A program made the position numbers and the translations under genes. 64,000 nt of DNA from Lutjanus erythropterus. Lineage: Eukaryota; Chordata; Actinopteri; Lutjaniformes; Lutjanidae. The stretch covers positions 18,520,204 to 18,584,203 of the forward strand of contig CM034609.1 of the NCBI GenBank assembly GCA_020091685.1, given 5' to 3'. Position 1 is the stretch's first letter, and every line of letters starts with the position of its first letter. Under the pieces are notes generated by a model. The model had not been told where the DNA came from and ran no database searches. It was given only the letters and a program-made list of their open reading frames with translations. Of this stretch, positions 22,331-34,691 are shown piece after piece.

Positions 22331-22734
22331 GTTTCTATGATTACACCATGAAGGCAGCTCCATGAAAATCTATCAAACTCCATCTGCAAAGGAAGACTAC
22401 GAGTTGGGCTTAAAAGCTCAGAAAAGCCTAGTAAATGGATCTTTAAATGAGGGTTTGTTGTCAAATTAATACATCTTTCTTAATTAACTTCAATATTCAA
22501 TGTTTTGGTTGTGATTCATTAAGTGTTTCTTGCTGTATTATTTATCAATGTTATGTTACTAATAAAATAATATTTCCACCGCTTCTGTTCTGTACTCACA
22601 GGTTTGACTTCCTCCAGAAGTGAGACACTTTGGTCCTTTCAGAGCTCTTTGTGTAGACCAATCAAGGAGCTTTTCCTCCACTACTCCCCACTCCACCCAT
22701 CCCGTGTCCCTCCGCTAACTCTCGCACAGGCATC

Positions 22735-24191
22735 ATGGGTACAGTACTTTCGCTGTCTCCCAGCTACCGCAAGGCAGTGCTGTTTGAGGATGGCCCAGCC
22801 ACGGTAGGCCACTACACGGCTGTCCAGAACAGCAAGAACGCCAAGGATGCAGCAGCAGCAGCTGCGAAGTCCCTCAAACGGCCCTCTATCATCAATGTGT
22901 TGCCATGGAAACGCATTGTGGCTGTATCAGCAAAGAGGAAGGGCTCCAAGAAGCTGCAGTCAGATGGTGGGGACGGTGGAAAAGGGAGCTCTCCGGATGG
23001 CCACGCCACTGCCATGGCCAACTCAGCCTCCAATAGCCTGAAGCTGAAGAAGTCTCAGTCCTGTGCTAACCTTTCTTCTTATACATCAAGCCAGGACCCC
23101 TCGGCCACTACCACCACTACCTCCTCCCACCTGCCCACCTCCAAGACCCTGGCTAATGTAGTTACTGTCGCTGCCAAAAAGAATTCCCTGACAGGCTCTG
23201 GGATTCAGCCGTCTACTGCAGCTGGCACGCCAAAACGTGTCATCGTTCAGGTAGCCATAATCCTAACTGTTTGTTATTGGGCTTTTTTGTAATCACAGAC
23301 AATTGTCACGCAATACTAGGGCTGCCTATTATTCAAAATATTAATGTACCAGTACTATTACCATTGTCCTTAAATTGATACCAGTAACATTAGAGTACAT
23401 CATTCGTAACCTTTTTTACACATTGCAGCTGTCCACCCTGAAATTTTCTCTGCGCCAAATAGTAATTTTTTTATACATCTGTGTACAAAAAGGATCAAAT
23501 GCAGCTATCGTTTAACTGGAGAAGTTTCAATAGCTTAAAGGAATTGAGTACTGACACCCAGTCCAACTAAATACTAATCTGAAAGCATTCAATCAGCCTT
23601 AGCTACTTAAACTTATTGCTGCATCATTTCACCAGTCCTTATCCCAAGCCTCTTTCACACCTTCCCTCTCTTCTATTTCACTGTATCTCTTTGATCCAGG
23701 CCTCCACCAGCGAACTGATGCGTAGCTTGGGCGAGTTCCTGTGCCGTCGGTGTTACCGACTGAAGCGTCTATCCCCGACAGATCCGGTGTTGTGGCTGCG
23801 CAGCGTGGACCGCTCCCTCCTCCTACAGGGCTGGCAGGATCAGGGCTTCATCACGCCGGCAAATGTGGTCTTCCTCTACATGCTGTGCCGCGATGTGGTC
23901 TCATCCGAGGTGGCCTCAGAACGCGAGCTGCAGGCCTCGCTGCTCACCTGCCTCTACCTATCCTACTCCTACATGGGCAATGAGATCTCCTACCCGCTGA
24001 AGCCCTTCCTGGTTGAGGCGGAGAAGGAAGCCTTCTGGGACCGCTGCCTGGAGATCATCAACCGCATGAGCGGCAAGATGCTCCAGATCAACACCGACCC
24101 ACACTTCTTCACCCAGGTGTTTGCAGACCTGAAGAACGAGAGCAAGAAAGAGGAGGAGAAGACCAAACTCCTCATTGGTCTTGACCGATAA
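22735..24191 (+). CDS. cdk5r1: cdk5r1, CDK5 activator 1 (p35)
   Basis: The two coding exons, 22735-23250 and 23700-24191, encode 335 residues; the human protein is 307. It starts [20 protein letters not shown], with Gly2 ready for N-myristoylation and Ser8-Pro9 conserved as a CDK5 self-phosphorylation site. A serine- and threonine-rich linker with six Ala at 39-44 follows, then [10 protein letters not shown] with the second phospho-site Thr. Exon 2 encodes the whole CDK5-binding cyclin-like fold, from [20 protein letters not shown] through [20 protein letters not shown] to the end KLLIGLDR. p35 binds and activates CDK5 at the plasma membrane of neurons and guides migration and axon growth. 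Odd points: the coding sequence is split by a 449-bp intron (as I recall, human CDK5R1 has one coding exon), and the calpain site is changed. It could be either fish cdk5r1 duplicate. Confidence 0.95.
23251..23699 (+). other. cdk5r1: cdk5r1 coding intron
   Basis: Phase-0 intron with donor CAG|GTAGCC and acceptor GATCCAG|GCC after a pyrimidine-rich tract. If retained, the frame adds [13 protein letters not shown] and stops, giving a short p35 without its CDK5-binding domain. The middle contains repeat-like CAGTACTATTACC sequence. Confidence 0.85.
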
Positions 24192-25560
24192 GAAGGAGCT
24201 GGGAGGGGGGAAGGAGGGAAGGATGGATAGACAGATTGATGGAGTTTATAGGTTGAGGACAGGTGGACTAATGTAATGCAGTGTAGCGATACCTTGGAGC
24301 AGTACTGTTGTCTGGCGTCTCTACTGGTTTATCATTAATCAAATTTCTTGTTCTTGACCCAGAACAAAGAGCCTCTGGGGTTAACACGGCATTTAAACAC
24401 TTTGCATTGGGTAATGAACCACCTCAACACTAACAGGCCTTTAGACAGAGGCAATAATTCAACTGCAGTGTCTCACCTGAGGGTAACAATCGGCCCACAG
24501 GGCACTTCTACCACAACAAGGACGATAAAAAACAAGGTTACTGTGGTGCTGGCCACACCGTCAGCCACATTATTTGGCAAGATTGGAGCTGATTACATTC
24601 GTAAGACTGACAGGCCACTTGTTGGTATCCAACACCTGAGTCACTCGGCTCAGGATGTGATGAAAAAAGCTTTAAAGCTCGGTAAGAACAGTGTAACTGG
24701 CAACACAGACTAGGGAAGCTATGTTTTATCAAATACCCACCCAGCAGGGCTGTTGATGTGAGATTATGAGGCTGTGAGAAAGAGATAGCCATCATTTTTT
24801 TCTGCTGCCTCAGGTCCAGAGACATGCATCAGTCTGACCTGTACCTTGTATCAGTGAGATAGGAAATGAAATCTGATTAATTTGAAGACTTTTTCTGTCT
24901 TTTGATAAAAATGAATGGATTTAGAAACGCCAGACAACACAGATTACTAATCAAGGGTGGATATTATAAATATAAAGATATTGATAGGATGATATTGTGT
25001 GATAGCATCCAGGCATTTTCACTATAGAGAAATGTCAAGAACCACCTTGCATGAGGTCACTTCATATGCACATGACCACCTGCTTATTGCCAACTCCACT
25101 TTACCTTATTCCTATTGTCCTGCCCAAGCTTATTGCACTCACCAACACTGGCTGCGAGGTCCACTGTTGAAACTTTAAGAGCATTATATAATACCATTAC
25201 ATGGATGAGATAGGATCAACAACAACAGTCTGCAAACTTGTCAGACTGGGAAATTTAAGTTGCTATGGCGTAATTGTACTGTAGTGGATTAATTCATTTT
25301 GCGTCTTACATAAAGTACTGTACTTTTAAGGGAACATTTGGGTTTATCCAGTCAAATCTGCTATGAATTGGGAGATCAGTTATTTATTTTTAATAGTATG
25401 AAATGCTAATCCCCTGGGCACAGATTAATAATCGTTAAACAAGCCCTCTGTAAGATGTTTACATTTACAAAAACATGGGAAATTGCAATACAATACAGAT
25501 CCCTCCAGGGCATATTTTACATGGGGAATTATTTCATTCCTTCCTGTTCCCCTGCACTTT
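24192..25560 (+). other. cdk5r1: cdk5r1 3' UTR and flank
   Basis: No coding exon is seen. p35 genes usually have long 3' UTRs, but I could not fix a polyadenylation site here. Confidence 0.4.
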
Positions 25561-25589
25561 CTCCTGCAGTCCATATTGGTGCTGTCCTG

Positions 25590-25602
25590 AACGAACGAAC
25601 GA

Positions 25603-25681
<79 letters not shown>
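25590..25681. repeat. GAAA microsatellite
   Basis: A run of (GAAA)n with about twenty perfect units follows a short ACGA lead-in. Confidence 0.95.
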
Positions 25682-25683
<2 letters not shown>

Positions 25684-26888
25684 TTCTGTTTTAAAACACT
25701 GCACTCATGTTGTGTGCTTCACACTGTATGAATGATTTGTGGAGCTGGGTCGCGGAGAACATGGTCAGAGAGTAGATCATGTGACCTGTCTCAACCAATG
25801 GCTACACACATCAGAATGAAAGAAGAAAATGTTATTATTATATTGCTGGTGTGTGTGGACGGGGGCAGACGCTACAAGTGTAGATGTGACTTTTCTTCCA
25901 AAACAACGCTTTGATGTTGCTGTCGCCACTCGGCTCGAGGGACCTCCTCTGCTATTTGAAGTGTCCCCCCTCCTCCCCCTCCTACCCCCTCCTCTCTCCT
26001 CTTTCCTCTGCTCATTACTCTCCACAGCAACAAACTCAAACGACACAGATTCTCTATCTCTGTCTATCTGCTCCAGTCTGCTCTGAACTGGTCCCGTCCA
26101 GTCTGGTGCGGTTTGGTGCAATCCAGTTGTTCCATACTTAGAGACTCTGTGGTCTGTTGACCTGATGGCTTACTTATTCACCGAATTGTTTGACATGCAT
26201 GTGTGCTTCTATAGGTTTCCTAGCATGCTGCTTTGTGTTGGGCACACCGCACCACATGTTACAGAAGAGACTGAGCGGTCACCGTGCTGAACTGTTGGAA
26301 GCTAGACTCAGTGATGTGACATCCAGGCAACTCGGCACAAAGACTCTCGAATGAAGGAAAGGTGTGAAAGGCTAGTTGTATCCTTGCCTATGCTGCACAT
26401 ACACTGATAAAGGTCCAAGCATTGAACCCTCATCGGGATTTTTGCTGTTCTTGGTTCCATGGTGCTCAGGGGCCTAAAAGACCCCTCCAAGATTAAGTAG
26501 TTCCTGCTTTCAGAAACTAATTATGGCTATGAAAAACTCAAGGATTTGTTCAGACTGCAGGAAAGACTGAAAAAACCTCTCTATTAGTGGTCAGATGAGA
26601 TTTGTGTGTCCAGACGTCACCAAACTATCTGCATGGGTTGCTGCGGTAACAACATAGGCGTCAGCAACTAGGTACGCTGGTGATGTGGCTTTTCGCCATA
26701 GAAGCTTGAGAAATGGAGATCCATCATCTTGACCTCCAAACAATCATACGGTCAAGTTCAGAACTTCTCCATTGGAGAAGGCTTATACATACATTATGAT
26801 GCTCAGCTGCTGTGTGTCAAGTTGCAAGTGACACAAATGACACTTTGAAATCTGTTTTGAGCGGTCCATCTACACTTCAACCTGTACC

Positions 26889-27245
26889 TATGGTCATGAA
26901 TTTTGGGTAGTGACCAAAAGAATGAGGTCATGGATACAAGCGACTAAAATTAGTTTTCTCAGTAGGATGTCTGGACTCGGCTTTAGAGACAGGGTGAGGA
27001 GCTTGTACATCTTGTACTTTCTGTCAGAAGGAGCCAGCTGAGTTGGTTCAGGCATCTCATTAGGATGCCTCCTGGATGCCTCCGGAGGTTTTCTGGGCAT
27101 GTCCCACTGGGAGGAGACCCTGGGGTATTCCAAGAGCCCGCTAGAGCTATTACATATCTCATATGGCCTGGGAACACCTTGGGGTCCCCCAGGAGAAGCT
27201 AGAAAGTGTTGCAGGGCAAAGGGACGTCTGGAACACCCAGTAAGA
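26889..27245 (+). mobile_element. LINE 3' ORF relic
   Basis: Broken plus-strand frames match the C-terminal part of a widespread fish non-LTR ORF2: a VMNFG-like start, then YKRLK, DASWMPPEVFWACPTGRR, and YGLGTPWGPPGEARK near the end. It is strongly decayed, with stops and frame changes throughout. The clade was not settled. Confidence 0.6.
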
Positions 27246-29476
27246 AAACTATTAGATGGACTTTCTAAAATCAGTCTGGATATACCAAAATAATGATTTT
27301 GGCTGGCAGTCTGAACAAGGCCCAAAAGAGTTTAAATCATTTTGTTTGGCTATTTGAGGGGTACTGAACTGGGGTAGTGAATTGGGGTGTCACATGAGAC
27401 AGCTTTTTTTTAAATAAGAGATTAAAATTGAAGCAGTAGATGCCAAGATATCCTAATGTTTAGTCCCAAGTATGGGTCAAGCTCCAAAAATCCTACATTT
27501 CCAATAATGCAAGCAGATTTCATGACTCATTCTTTCTGTTAAACATTTTAAGTCTTAAGCCCAAGCAGAAATAACCTCCAGAGCCACTGAAGACCTCATA
27601 CAAGCAAACCGTGTGCCTCAAGAGATTCTTCGCCTTGATGATGTCACATCACTAAGTCTAACTGTAGCCAATAAACTGTCTACAATTTTAGAAAAGCTTT
27701 GCCTTCTCAAACAGGGCAGAGATCTTGTGCCATATCGTTCTAAAGACTCGTCATTTCATACAAAAAAACCAACAAAACACAAAGAAACATGAGCCAACTC
27801 AAAGTCTCCGACTGCTGAACAAGAAAGACTATACAGGAATCATGAATAAGCTTTTTCACGATGGTGCTACATCATATCAGAGATGTAGACCATGATGGAG
27901 AGACTTCGTACAGGCGGCGAGGACGTGGAGTCAAAACGGAAAGCTTGTGATTTTAATACACGGTGAAGTTTTATGTGTCACTTTGCAAAATGTAAGCCAA
28001 AATTGGAGTCATCCAAAGCTGGACCATTCAGTATTCTGTTAGTGAATTTATAATTTCTGAAATCATTATATTTGGCCTTCTGTCTTACATGATAAAATAA
28101 TTGAAAATTGAACAGTTTCCTATTTACCTAAAAGACATGGGGAATGGGGTTTTAAAAAACCTGTTTCCAGACTGGGTGTCTCCACGATGCAGGTGATGTT
28201 TTAACTCTGGTTGTGTTTTGTGTTCAGATGATAATCGGTGAGGCTGCAGTAGGTACCATGCTGTAAAAATAATGTAGCTTTGATGCAGAGTCAGACCTCA
28301 TGAGACAAATATGCACACGAAGAATGAATCCATGGCAAACAAGCTTGTTTACACATCCTTCCTCCTATAGCTGTTTCTGACGGGTTGAACAGTATACAAG
28401 TAGCATTTCTCTGAATGGCATTCCCAAGACGACTGTTTGTGATCATACTATTTCTTAATTTGTTGTACCTAAAGATCCAAACTGTCGGTTTGGTAGGAAG
28501 TACATCACAGTAGGTTAATGGACAAAAGACCATGACAAGACATTCGATGAACTGAAATATGGTGATAAGCATAACTTTGTGTTTCTGTATCACCCAGATT
28601 CAGTAGAGGAATGATGAATTTGTTATCAGATTTGGATTCTTTGTGGTAAATATTCAGGTTTAATTGGTCGCTCACTAAGCCCTGCCACCTTTAGTTACAG
28701 CCAGTACACCTGTCAAGCTTTCTCTTCTTGCACAGCACAAATGCAGTTTACAATGAGAATGGTGGAAGATTTTCAAATAAAAGTATGCATCCACAATTTC
28801 AGACAGAGGTAGACAAAAGATTTGTTTGTCAGCTTCTCGTTTGTAGCTGGCAATGGTTGATTTTGGTTGGCTGATTTTATCAACTGTAGCTAGCTAATTC
28901 AGCTCATGTTTGCTCAACAAGTTGGGTGAAAATGCTGCCTCGGGCTGACTTTTTATTGTCAGCAATCAGTGGTTGCTGGAGTGTAAACTGCCCCAGAACC
29001 AGTAAGACACAGATGCTAATTGTACAGCCTAAACTCTGATAGCATCCATATCCAGCTAGCTCACAGTAGTAAAATACTACACAGAGGAAGTACGGCAGCC
29101 CTGTGAGGCAAATGGGGAAAAAAAATCTGGTGGTCCATTTGCCAGTCTGATAATTGTTTTCTCTAAGTGCTCAGAGTAATTGAAACTCCCCTGGAAGAAA
29201 ACATGAATGCTTTTGGTCCTATTTAGTAAATGGGATAGTGAAATCACCTGCCAGAATATTTTTTTTCCCACATGTTTCTCCGATGAAAATAAATGACTTA
29301 GACAGATTAGCATGGAAGTTAAGCTTTAGACAGGGTTGGCAGCAAAAGGTATTTTAGCTGCTTAAGAAAGGTCCATCTAAAAAACAACAACAATCAGTTT
29401 AAGTGTACATTTACATATTTTCACCACAATACTTTGCTGTCAAACAGCCGCTGTTAAATAAGCCAAATATCACTCT

Positions 29477-29706
29477 CTCTAAACCAGTGTTTCCCAACCC
29501 TGGTCCTCAAGGCACACTGCCCTGCATGTTTTAGATGTTTCCCTGCTGCAACACACCTGATTCAAATGATCAGGTTGTTGTCAGGCTTCTGCAGAGCCTT
29601 GATGACGAGCTGATCATTTGAATCAGGTGTGTTGGAGCAGTGAAACATCTAAAACATGCAGGGCAGTGTGCCTTGAGGACCAGGGTTGGGAAACACTGCT
29701 CTAAAC
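29477..29706. mobile_element. hAT-type palindromic MITE with 8-bp target duplication
   Basis: The target duplication CTCTAAAC occurs at 29477-29484 and again at 29699-29706. The 214-bp element between them (29485-29698) starts CAGTGTTTCCCAACCCTGG and ends in its inverse, CCAGGGTTGGGAAACACTG. The arms pair for more than 80 bp with only two differences (CCTGCTGC against ACTGCTCC). An 8-bp duplication with CAG...CTG ends is the hAT signature. There is no transposase. The intact duplication and nearly identical arms point to a fairly young insertion. Confidence 0.92.
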
Positions 29707-32584
29707 CACTAACTGACGCAGGTAGACCAGCAACTCTGCTGCTCTGGGAGGTAAAATGACTGATTTCACCTGTGGAGTTTGTTTGGTTTGGGGAGAGCGA
29801 TAGAGTGGCTTATATCACCCAGTAGAAAAGGCTGTCTGACAGGTAACGCAGAGAAAATATTCCAAGCATGCACTTAAACCGATATTGATTTTTATGAGTG
29901 GACCTTCTTTTTTTTCCCTTCTTGCTGTCTCTGTCCACAGCAGTTCATTGCTTAGCTTCTGTGCTGATACTCCTGTCTGCTTCTCCTGACTGTGGACATA
30001 CCTCATACAACCCAACATCAAATAATCTGAACTAATCCTTTAAGTCTTAAATACAGGGTTTAGATCAGATGTAGAAAATGGATCACCAGAATTTTTCTTC
30101 TTCACTTTGAGGGCTTCTGTAGAATTCATGAATATGGCTTTTTATGTAACTGTAGCCCCCCTCCCCCAATTAATGCACTATATTTTCTCCTTGAACCTGG
30201 ATGCAAAGCTGGGTTACTACTGTAGCTAGTAAGCTAGTTAGTCAGTCATGCTAAAGCTTACCTCAGCAAAAAAACACACTGTTTAATCCTTTCCTTGCTC
30301 TTTGAACTCTACGTTACTATGTGCATCAATAAATCCAAAGCTTGACAGGCCTGCTGTACTTAGTTTCAGCTGCTAAGCTCATTCAACAAGTACTGTTCAA
30401 TGGATGGATTTAGCAACAGTCAATTCTACTATTTCTATTAAATACAAATTTGCCATCCTATCCTCTTTATAAAACACACAACCCCACACACTCTCAAAGT
30501 ATTATATGTTGACTACTCAATCCTATGTGGATGTCAGGTAACAGTTTTTTTTTTGGTTTTTTTTGACAAACCAGAAGAGAGATGATGCATATCTCTGCGA
30601 AACGAAAGAACGGATGAGCAAAAATCCTGTGAGATTTCTCAGTATTTTTGCTTCCACCTGCTCCGGACATTCCAGCTGCGCAGGGACGACAAAAAAAAAG
30701 AGAAGGAAGTCAGGACAGGAGACATGTCCTCTGAATGAACCCTTTTTCTAAAATTAGAAAGAGAAGTATGGGCTGACTACACCTCCTCCTATACATGCTC
30801 TCATCAATGATCAACTCATGACAATGTGCCATATTTTATCTTGCAACACGTACAAGACAAAAACTATCGTGTAACATATGAAACTTAATGATAATGATGA
30901 TGAAGTTATTATGGTTTTTCCTTCCTTTTCATTTGTGAATCATATTGTGTAAACAAGAATCTTTGTTGAACAAAAGTCAAGGCTACTAGTGTTACTAGAG
31001 TGCTGATGCTGCAGTCTGTTACTATGTGGATGTATGAATATGTATGTGAGAAATAAGAATAATTTGGTCAACTGTTACAGGTACTTTATATAAAAACCTT
31101 TACAAGCATGGTCTCCTTTGTTTATTTTTCAGATCATGTGATTTCATATTGAACAAAAATATAAACACTTATATACCTATATACTTACTTACCTGTATAA
31201 CGTTTTTCAGAGTTGAACTAAAGCATTCTCAACATTTTCTGTGCATGGAAAAGGTTTATTTCTCAAATTAATTTCTCCGTATAGTGACACAACCAACAAA
31301 GGCAGAAAGTACTAGCCAATCAGAGAGAGACTGAAGCAGGTCATGCCCTCCTTGGAAAAAATATTGGAAAAATCTGTAGCCCTACTCATGAAATGGCTAT
31401 AGTTGAGACCTGTCAGGTGGAAGGATTATCTTGACAATAGAGATGTGCTCACTAACACAGATTGTGAACAAACTGTGAGAAATTAACCATTTGTGTGCAC
31501 TAAAGATAGTGGATGCTATTATGCTTTAGAAACAGTTCTTAGTGTGGCCACAGCAGGGCAGCACTGAGTTGCTGAACTGATCAAATGCAGCTGCAGGTGA
31601 GGCTGGTGGAGAGTAAAGTGGTATCTGGGGAGTTTTGAGAGCTCCTATCCAGGAATAAGCCCCATAATAGGCAATGCAATTATTGCTCGCTGGCTCTCTA
31701 GCACCTAAGTGGGTGTAGTGTTGACAGATGTTGTTGGGATACACCAAGAGTGATGAAATTTTAATACCACGTGCCACACGAGATGTTGGCCTGTGAGAGG
31801 TGTGGGAAAAGTGCAGCTTGCAGCAGTCGCCCTGTGTCTGTGTGTATTCTGGAAGGAGTTGGTCAAGCTACAAGCTTGTTTAGGTTAACACAGTCTAAAC
31901 ATACTCAGCCTTACACTGTAAAAATAAATTGTTTCATTTCTTTTTTCTTTAAAAAAGTGAGTGTCTGGACTGACTTCAAAGTTTAAGTTGGGGGAAAAAA
32001 GCAGCTACAGTGTATTATAAAGTGTATTAAAGACTCACAGCAATCATATGCGTTTTCTTCAAACCATAGAGGAGAAGGATCTCATCTCAAACAATGCATG
32101 CTGGGAAGTCTGCTGATATGCTGATCATGCATTAATTAACTCAGTTTTGAACTCTGTACACTACATTCATTCAGCTAATTTCAAGTTTAAGACTTAAAGT
32201 TAGAAAAACTTGTTTTTAAGTTCTGCTGCATTATGAACATAAAAACTTTAAACTCCAATTAAAAAAAATTATGTGAATGTTAAGGAGAAAAAAAAAATGC
32301 TTACTCCATTAAATTTCTGCAGTGTGTTTATATTGTAGAGCCACGTATCTGTGTGAGCTCAGTTTAATAAAAGCATCTTTAACATCAAGTCTGTAAACAA
32401 AATATACTGAATCATGTATTAGAAAGTCATAGTGGAGCAGTGACAGGAAACCAAAGGGAAAGAAATGCAATAAAAGTCCCCGGCTGAATTCAAATCAGGG
32501 ACATTGTGGGTCATAGTGGCGTCTTAACCCACGAGGGCTTCCCACTGAATCAGTAGCTTTTAGCTCCCCTCACTGGCAGTTTGT

Positions 32585-32680
32585 TCAGATTACTCTGAAA
32601 TGTTTTCAGATACTGATTACATATTACATGGCATTTCTTTCATTAATTACATCTTCCATTGGACTAAAAATGATGTAATC
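32585..32680. repeat. TGTAATC-type dispersed repeat
   Basis: CTGATTACATATTACATGGC and a later GATGTAATCTAAT resemble the copies at 9095, 18830, 33150 and 45640. Confidence 0.4.
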
Positions 32681-33149
32681 TAATAATAATAATACTATGA
32701 GTATTTATCTGGTTATGAAACAGTCTCTGATGTCTTTATGTGACCCACATACACAAAACCATCTGTGAGAAGATTGGCTGTTTCTGAGTAGATGTTTTTA
32801 ATTCCTACAACTGGGTCGGACTCTCCATTAAATCAGATGAAACAAGCCTGTGCTTACATTTTTCTAGGCAAAATTACAGTGAGTAGTATGTTAGTCAATT
32901 AGAAAGAGGAAGGAGGAGATTTTCACATATCTTGTGGTTATTATGGTGGAAACACTCCTGCTTTTGTCCACAGTTTATCACCACATGTAGCTTGAAGTCG
33001 AGGTCTTTGCAGATGAAAGCAATTTTATTTTTGTCTTGCATAAATTGTACTGGACATAGATATTCTTGCGTTTAGAGAATAGTGAGAATTAGTTGCCATG
33101 AAAAAAATATGGTAACTTTAATTTGACCTTGATAATATGACTAAATCTA

Positions 33150-33245
33150 AATCAAATGTAATCTGGGCTGAATATGGTCAGGCTTCTTATTTTTGTTATC
33201 TGATTACATACTCATGATTACATGTAATCCATTAATACTCAATTC
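33150..33245. repeat. TGTAATC-type dispersed repeat
   Basis: TATCTGATTACATACTCATG, then ATTACATGTAATCCATTA, matches the family seen at 18830. Confidence 0.5.
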
Positions 33246-33497
33246 TGGTAACTTAAAAAATCTTTATCACCTAAACTGTGATATACAGTACGTCACTGCT
33301 GGAAGTCAGTGTATCGTGTCATTATGGCAGTGATGTGCAAAAAAGAAAGAGTGTGTGGGTTTTGTGAACCACCTGCAGGTGACTGATGTAGAAATAAAGC
33401 ACAAAAATAAATCTAATCCAAATATAAAAATCATTTTGTGTGTTAGCTTCTGCTCACCGTTGCTGGCTGCTCAAAGAGTGTTGGTGTCACTGTGGGT

Positions 33498-33518
33498 GGT
33501 GCTGTCCATGGTGCTGAA
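33498..33518 (-). promoter_or_regulatory. RE1 (REST/NRSF) motif 1 upstream of nsf
   Basis: On the minus strand the left half is TTCAGCACC, the spacer AT and the right half GGACAGCACC. It differs from the 21-bp consensus at two positions. The motif lies about 2.0 kb before the nsf start codon. Confidence 0.75.
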
Positions 33519-33739
33519 GGAGCACAGGCTAATGCTTGTCCAGGAAACCATCACATATAGCTCTTAAATGCATTTTATGCAAATCAAAATGACCCAGGCA
33601 GCCTGTTTTTAATAATATTTTCATGACTTCAAAACAAAAGTAAAACTGCGAGCAGACTGGCCACACTGATGATACTATTGTAACACTTTTCACACAATAC
33701 ACAAAACGACAGAGACACAGTGTGCTGCATGGTTTCTCA

Positions 33740-33760
33740 TCTGCTGTCCACGGTGCTGAA
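33740..33760 (-). promoter_or_regulatory. RE1 (REST/NRSF) motif 2 upstream of nsf
   Basis: On the minus strand the left half is TTCAGCACC, the spacer GT and the right half GGACAGCAGA. Both half-site cores are intact; the last three bases are weaker. It lies 242 bp from motif 1. Confidence 0.7.
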
Positions 33761-33879
33761 TCTGCCTCGAGGTCATCCAGGGTGGGTGGTGCTGCAGTTT
33801 AATTATTGTGTTCAGCAGTCTATTGATATTTTACTCCTGTACATGATGTTTGTTACTGTTCCACTGGCTACTTCCCTGG

Positions 33880-34580
33880 TAAACAAGTAGTATACTTATT
33901 TACTTACTTTTACATTATTAGTATTTATATATAATAAAGTATATAATATAATACATAATGTATAATTTAAGAAAACAACAGTTATTACATGTATGTGTGT
34001 ATCATTTGGACTTAATTTAAAGTATATTTAAAGGGTATAGTTTTAAAGAGTGTATTTCAAAATAGATGCCATTAAGTTCAACTTTGATGCACTGCAATTC
34101 TGCTAAAAATGGCATTTCGGTGTCCTTACAAGAAATGTGCTTTATTTTAAGTGAATTATTAATTGTACATCAGTGTATACTAAATTGCAAATACTTAGTG
34201 TGGTAAGTTAGTTTACTTTTGAACAGTATAATTATTTTCAATTCCTTCATAATACACTATCAATATGCTTTAGTAAGAGTGTACTTTAGACTCACTTCAT
34301 TAAAAGTACTTCAGTGTACTTTGAAAAAAACAGCACAAGTACATAAAAGTACACTGAATATACTCAATACTGAATATATGAACACAAAATGAAGCTTTTC
34401 TACAATTCAATTACAACTAAAACTACTTAGTACAAAATTAATTGTCCCAAAAAGCAAACTTCAAGTTAACTAATCATCAACATGCTTGAAGTACAACTGT
34501 ATGATGATGATTAGTCTGTCTGCAAGTAAACTCAAGTATGCTAAAAAATTAATATACTCTGCATATCTACTTGTCATTTA
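33880..34580. repeat. AGTACACT/AGTATACT-rich repeat region
   Basis: The motifs AAGTACACTG, AGTGTACTTT, AGTATACT and ACTTAGTAC recur many times on both strands. Fish genomes carry non-autonomous elements built from such units. The block separates RE1 motifs 2 and 3. Confidence 0.4.
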
Positions 34581-34670
34581 CTTCACTTTTCATTTTCATT
34601 TGGGTCCTTCATACTGTTTTTCCTTGTCTCAGCAGGATTTATTACTGCGGGGACACAGTCCAGAGAGAGG

Positions 34671-34691
34671 GGCGCTGTCCAAGGTGCTGAA
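34671..34691 (-). promoter_or_regulatory. RE1 (REST/NRSF) motif 3 upstream of nsf
   Basis: On the minus strand the left half is TTCAGCACC, the spacer TT and the right half GGACAGCGCC. Both halves match the consensus exactly; only the spacer differs. It lies 840 bp before the nsf start codon. Confidence 0.8.

Larger units (their letters stand above)
20072..22600 (+). other. cdk5r1: cdk5r1 5' UTR intron
   Basis: There is no coding exon. A retroelement-like tail with a TTA run lies at 20800-20994, and a block of AGAACCCTTT-type short repeats lies at 22130-22330. Confidence 0.5.
25682..33490. other. intergenic, cdk5r1 to nsf
   Basis: I find no gene in this 7.8 kb. It contains a LINE relic (26889-27245), a hAT MITE (29477-29706), TGTAATC-type repeats (32585-32680 and 33150-33245) and otherwise unassigned AT-rich sequence. 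Any distal regulatory elements cannot be recognised from one sequence. Confidence 0.5.

Noticed and set aside
25455-25735. Lys/Glu-repeat frames
   Set aside because: Translations of the GAAA microsatellite.
33781-33800. A further RE1-like GGGTGGTGCTG stretch
   Set aside because: Only one half-site is present and no GGACAG partner follows at a usual distance.
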